The notes beneath the pieces were generated by a model. The model had not been told where the DNA came from and made no database searches. It saw only the letters and a program-made list of their open reading frames with translations. A stretch of DNA of 64,000 nt from Nautilus pompilius. Taxonomy: Eukaryota; Mollusca; Cephalopoda; Nautilida; Nautilidae. Shown piece after piece: positions 62,251-64,000 of this stretch. Position numbers and translations under genes: made by a program. Positions within the stretch are counted from its first letter, which is position 1; every line of letters starts with the position of its first letter. The DNA lies in contig JACATO010001579.1 in the NCBI GenBank assembly GCA_018389105.1, forward strand, positions 1-64,000, given 5' to 3'.

Positions 62251-62721
62251 GTGAGCTTAGTCCAGAAAGAACAGAAGTTAGAAATTAAATGAAATTTCCT
62301 TTATAGTAAAAAGAGATCAGATGTATGATTCAAGAAAATGTTCAATTATTAATACAGTTCCTCTCTGTGTAAAGCATAAAATGGAAATTTTTTAAAATTT
62401 CACTGGAGCATTCTTAAATCATAGACAATGCTTTCCATTAAATTATAAACAAACATTAATATTCAATAAACCTACCTTAACAGAAATGTCTTGCTACTAT
62501 GAAAATTGTGCTTCTTTGAAGAAAAGGTATCTTTACCTCTACTAATGAGAAACCTTACCTCCAGCCTGGTTGAGGTGCCATCTCTGACGTAATACTGTCA
62601 CTGGACAAAAAACATCTTTCACTGCCTTGCACAAGGACCACACCTTCTTGGTAACAGAAAGACTACATGAATTCAACCAAGGTTTCTTAAAGCAAGGAGT
62701 AATATCCAGTACAGAATCACT

Positions 62722-64000
62722 GTACTTGGTATCCTATAGATTATGTATCTGCATTCATTAGTAACCTATCATTTATAAATATATTAGTAATTCCTACCTG
62801 TAATTTTGCTGCAATCTAATTCAAAGAACTGCTGACAATTTCCTGATAACACTCCATGTTTGACTGTGGCATAACCATATTCTCGTCAGGTTAATTCATG
62901 ATTGTCCCCACACTGGCCTTTAATGAAAATATAAATTTAATTTGGTAACAATGCAGAAAATATATTAGGTACAGTTGAAAATCATCTGAAACTTGCCCAA
63001 CTGTGTACCATAGTATCCATGAAGTACATACTGGGAAGAGACATAGAAATGAAATGTCTAACCAAGGATCAAGTGTGAGAGGGAAAAGTCCAACTGAACT
63101 GTGGGGCTGGTGTCTCATTCCATAAAAAAAACGAAGTTGTCTTTTGTATCTGTACATAATAAACTAAGTCTGACAACTAAGAGTCACTAACTAGTGTGTC
63201 AAAAACTATAATTGGCCATTTGTTTGCATTGACTCAGGAGAGTGTTTGTCAACTTAGGGTCAGTTACATATTTATCTTTTCAAAGGTAAATGTGCAGCCA
63301 AGGAGTTCTCTGGATATCCATTGGTTAATAACTAGCAGGTCAGTTATTTTAATATTATTTTATTGACTCAATGGCCTTGTAAAGAAGGTGTCTAATTATG
63401 CATGTATAAAATCTTTCATTTTCTGATAATTATATAAATACATGAAAACTCTCTGAATCCATTGCAAGTGACAACTGGCAGCTTTCATGTTTCTCATTCT
63501 TAACTTGTATACTAGGGTGTACATGCCACAAAAGTTACCAGAACATGGTTTTTATCAACTGGCTTGATTGCCATGTCACTTCACTAAAATTCACTCATTG
63601 ATACTGTTGCAGTGCACAACTTTAATCTATTTTGTATAATTCTGAGAGATCCTCATCTTTAATTGAACTTTACATTCACAATTATTCGTTTAGAAATTTT
63701 GTTTTGTTTTTATTTTCCTCTGGTAAAGTGGCCTGGTGTCACCATCTTCCTTCAGCACCTTCCAGAAAAGATCCTGGCTGCATGAGAAAAGGGTAATGAT
63801 GAAGTATGTACTCTGTAGTAAATACTGAAGATTAAAGAATAAGAGTTCTGTGACTAGTATCAGCGATTGTAATAATTTACTTTTTTTACTCTCACCTTGA
63901 ATGTCAATTTCCAGAAAGGACTATTACAAAGAATAAAAACCATTTAGTAAGTTAGTAAAATTAGTATGCAGACTTCTGATGTTGTACAGTTATCGATAAC
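62722..64000. other. Unique DNA right of unit B, no gene recognised
   Basis: AT-rich. A minus-strand open frame at 62891-63157 has no motif. The 3' end of gene B may lie here or beyond the window. Confidence 0.4.

Larger units (their letters stand above)
41810..62721 (+). repeat. Segmental duplication, unit B (direct repeat of 1-25874)
   Basis: This is the second copy, in the same orientation as unit A and about 16 kb beyond it. The left junction falls in the intron between exons Ig3 and Ig4 of gene B, near 41,810, so Ig1 to Ig3 of gene B lie outside the duplicated block. The right junction is at about 62,721. The copies differ by scattered substitutions, short indels and the large blocks listed under unit A. 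Direct tandem copies of this kind allow unequal exchange, which fits the expansion of Ig receptor families, but the same picture could come from a haplotype duplication retained in an assembly. Confidence 0.95.

Noticed and set aside
1-64000. CRISPR arrays, tRNA or rRNA genes, bacterial operons
   Set aside because: None seen. Repeats are microsatellites, transposons or the segmental duplication; the sequence is an intron-rich animal locus.

Overview
This is eukaryotic, intron-rich, AT-rich DNA from an invertebrate animal. The Ig-like domains (a W..H....G..IR.L-like stretch in Ig5, DxGxYxC endings, phase-1 exon borders) resemble the large, fast-evolving Ig-superfamily receptor families of lophotrochozoans. 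A mollusc is my best guess, at moderate confidence, made without database searches. No bacterial-style genes, operons, rRNA, tRNA or CRISPR arrays were seen.

The main architecture is a large segmental duplication in direct orientation. Unit A (1 to about 25,874, open at the left edge of the window) and unit B (about 41,810 to 62,721) align end to end at high identity, in introns as well as exons. About 16 kb of non-duplicated DNA separates them. Each unit carries the 3' two-thirds of an Ig-superfamily membrane receptor gene on the + strand. It holds three Ig exons (Ig4, Ig5, Ig6), one transmembrane exon and a set of very small cytoplasmic-tail exons. Nearly all are phase 1-1, so they can be skipped or shuffled in frame.

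Gene B can be followed from its 5' end. There is a GC/CpG-rich promoter-like block with a non-coding first exon (donor at 32,129), a signal-peptide exon (33,831-33,901), three Ig exons in the unique spacer (37,570-41,422), and then the unit B exons. Gene A is seen only from Ig4 onward because the window starts inside it. The two genes carry different, complementary lesions: A is frameshifted in Ig4 and Ig5 but intact in Ig6, while B is intact in Ig4 and Ig5 but frameshifted in Ig6. Neither has a clean reading frame through all the exons visible here.

Mobile DNA accounts for much of the rest. There is a piggyBac element with perfect 14-bp terminal repeats and a TTAA duplication, but an internally deleted transposase, in intron 1 of gene B. 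A ZMYM1-like hAT is present only in unit B, so it probably arrived after the duplication. An older GTF2IRD2-like hAT remnant and a Tc1-like remnant are present in both units. A decayed Mutator-like (FLYWCH/MULE) transposase occurs only in unit A, within a 5.5-kb stretch that unit B probably lost. A decayed Gypsy-type integrase lies on the minus strand between the two genes. The exon models rest on splice sites, phase and A/B comparison; there is no transcript evidence.
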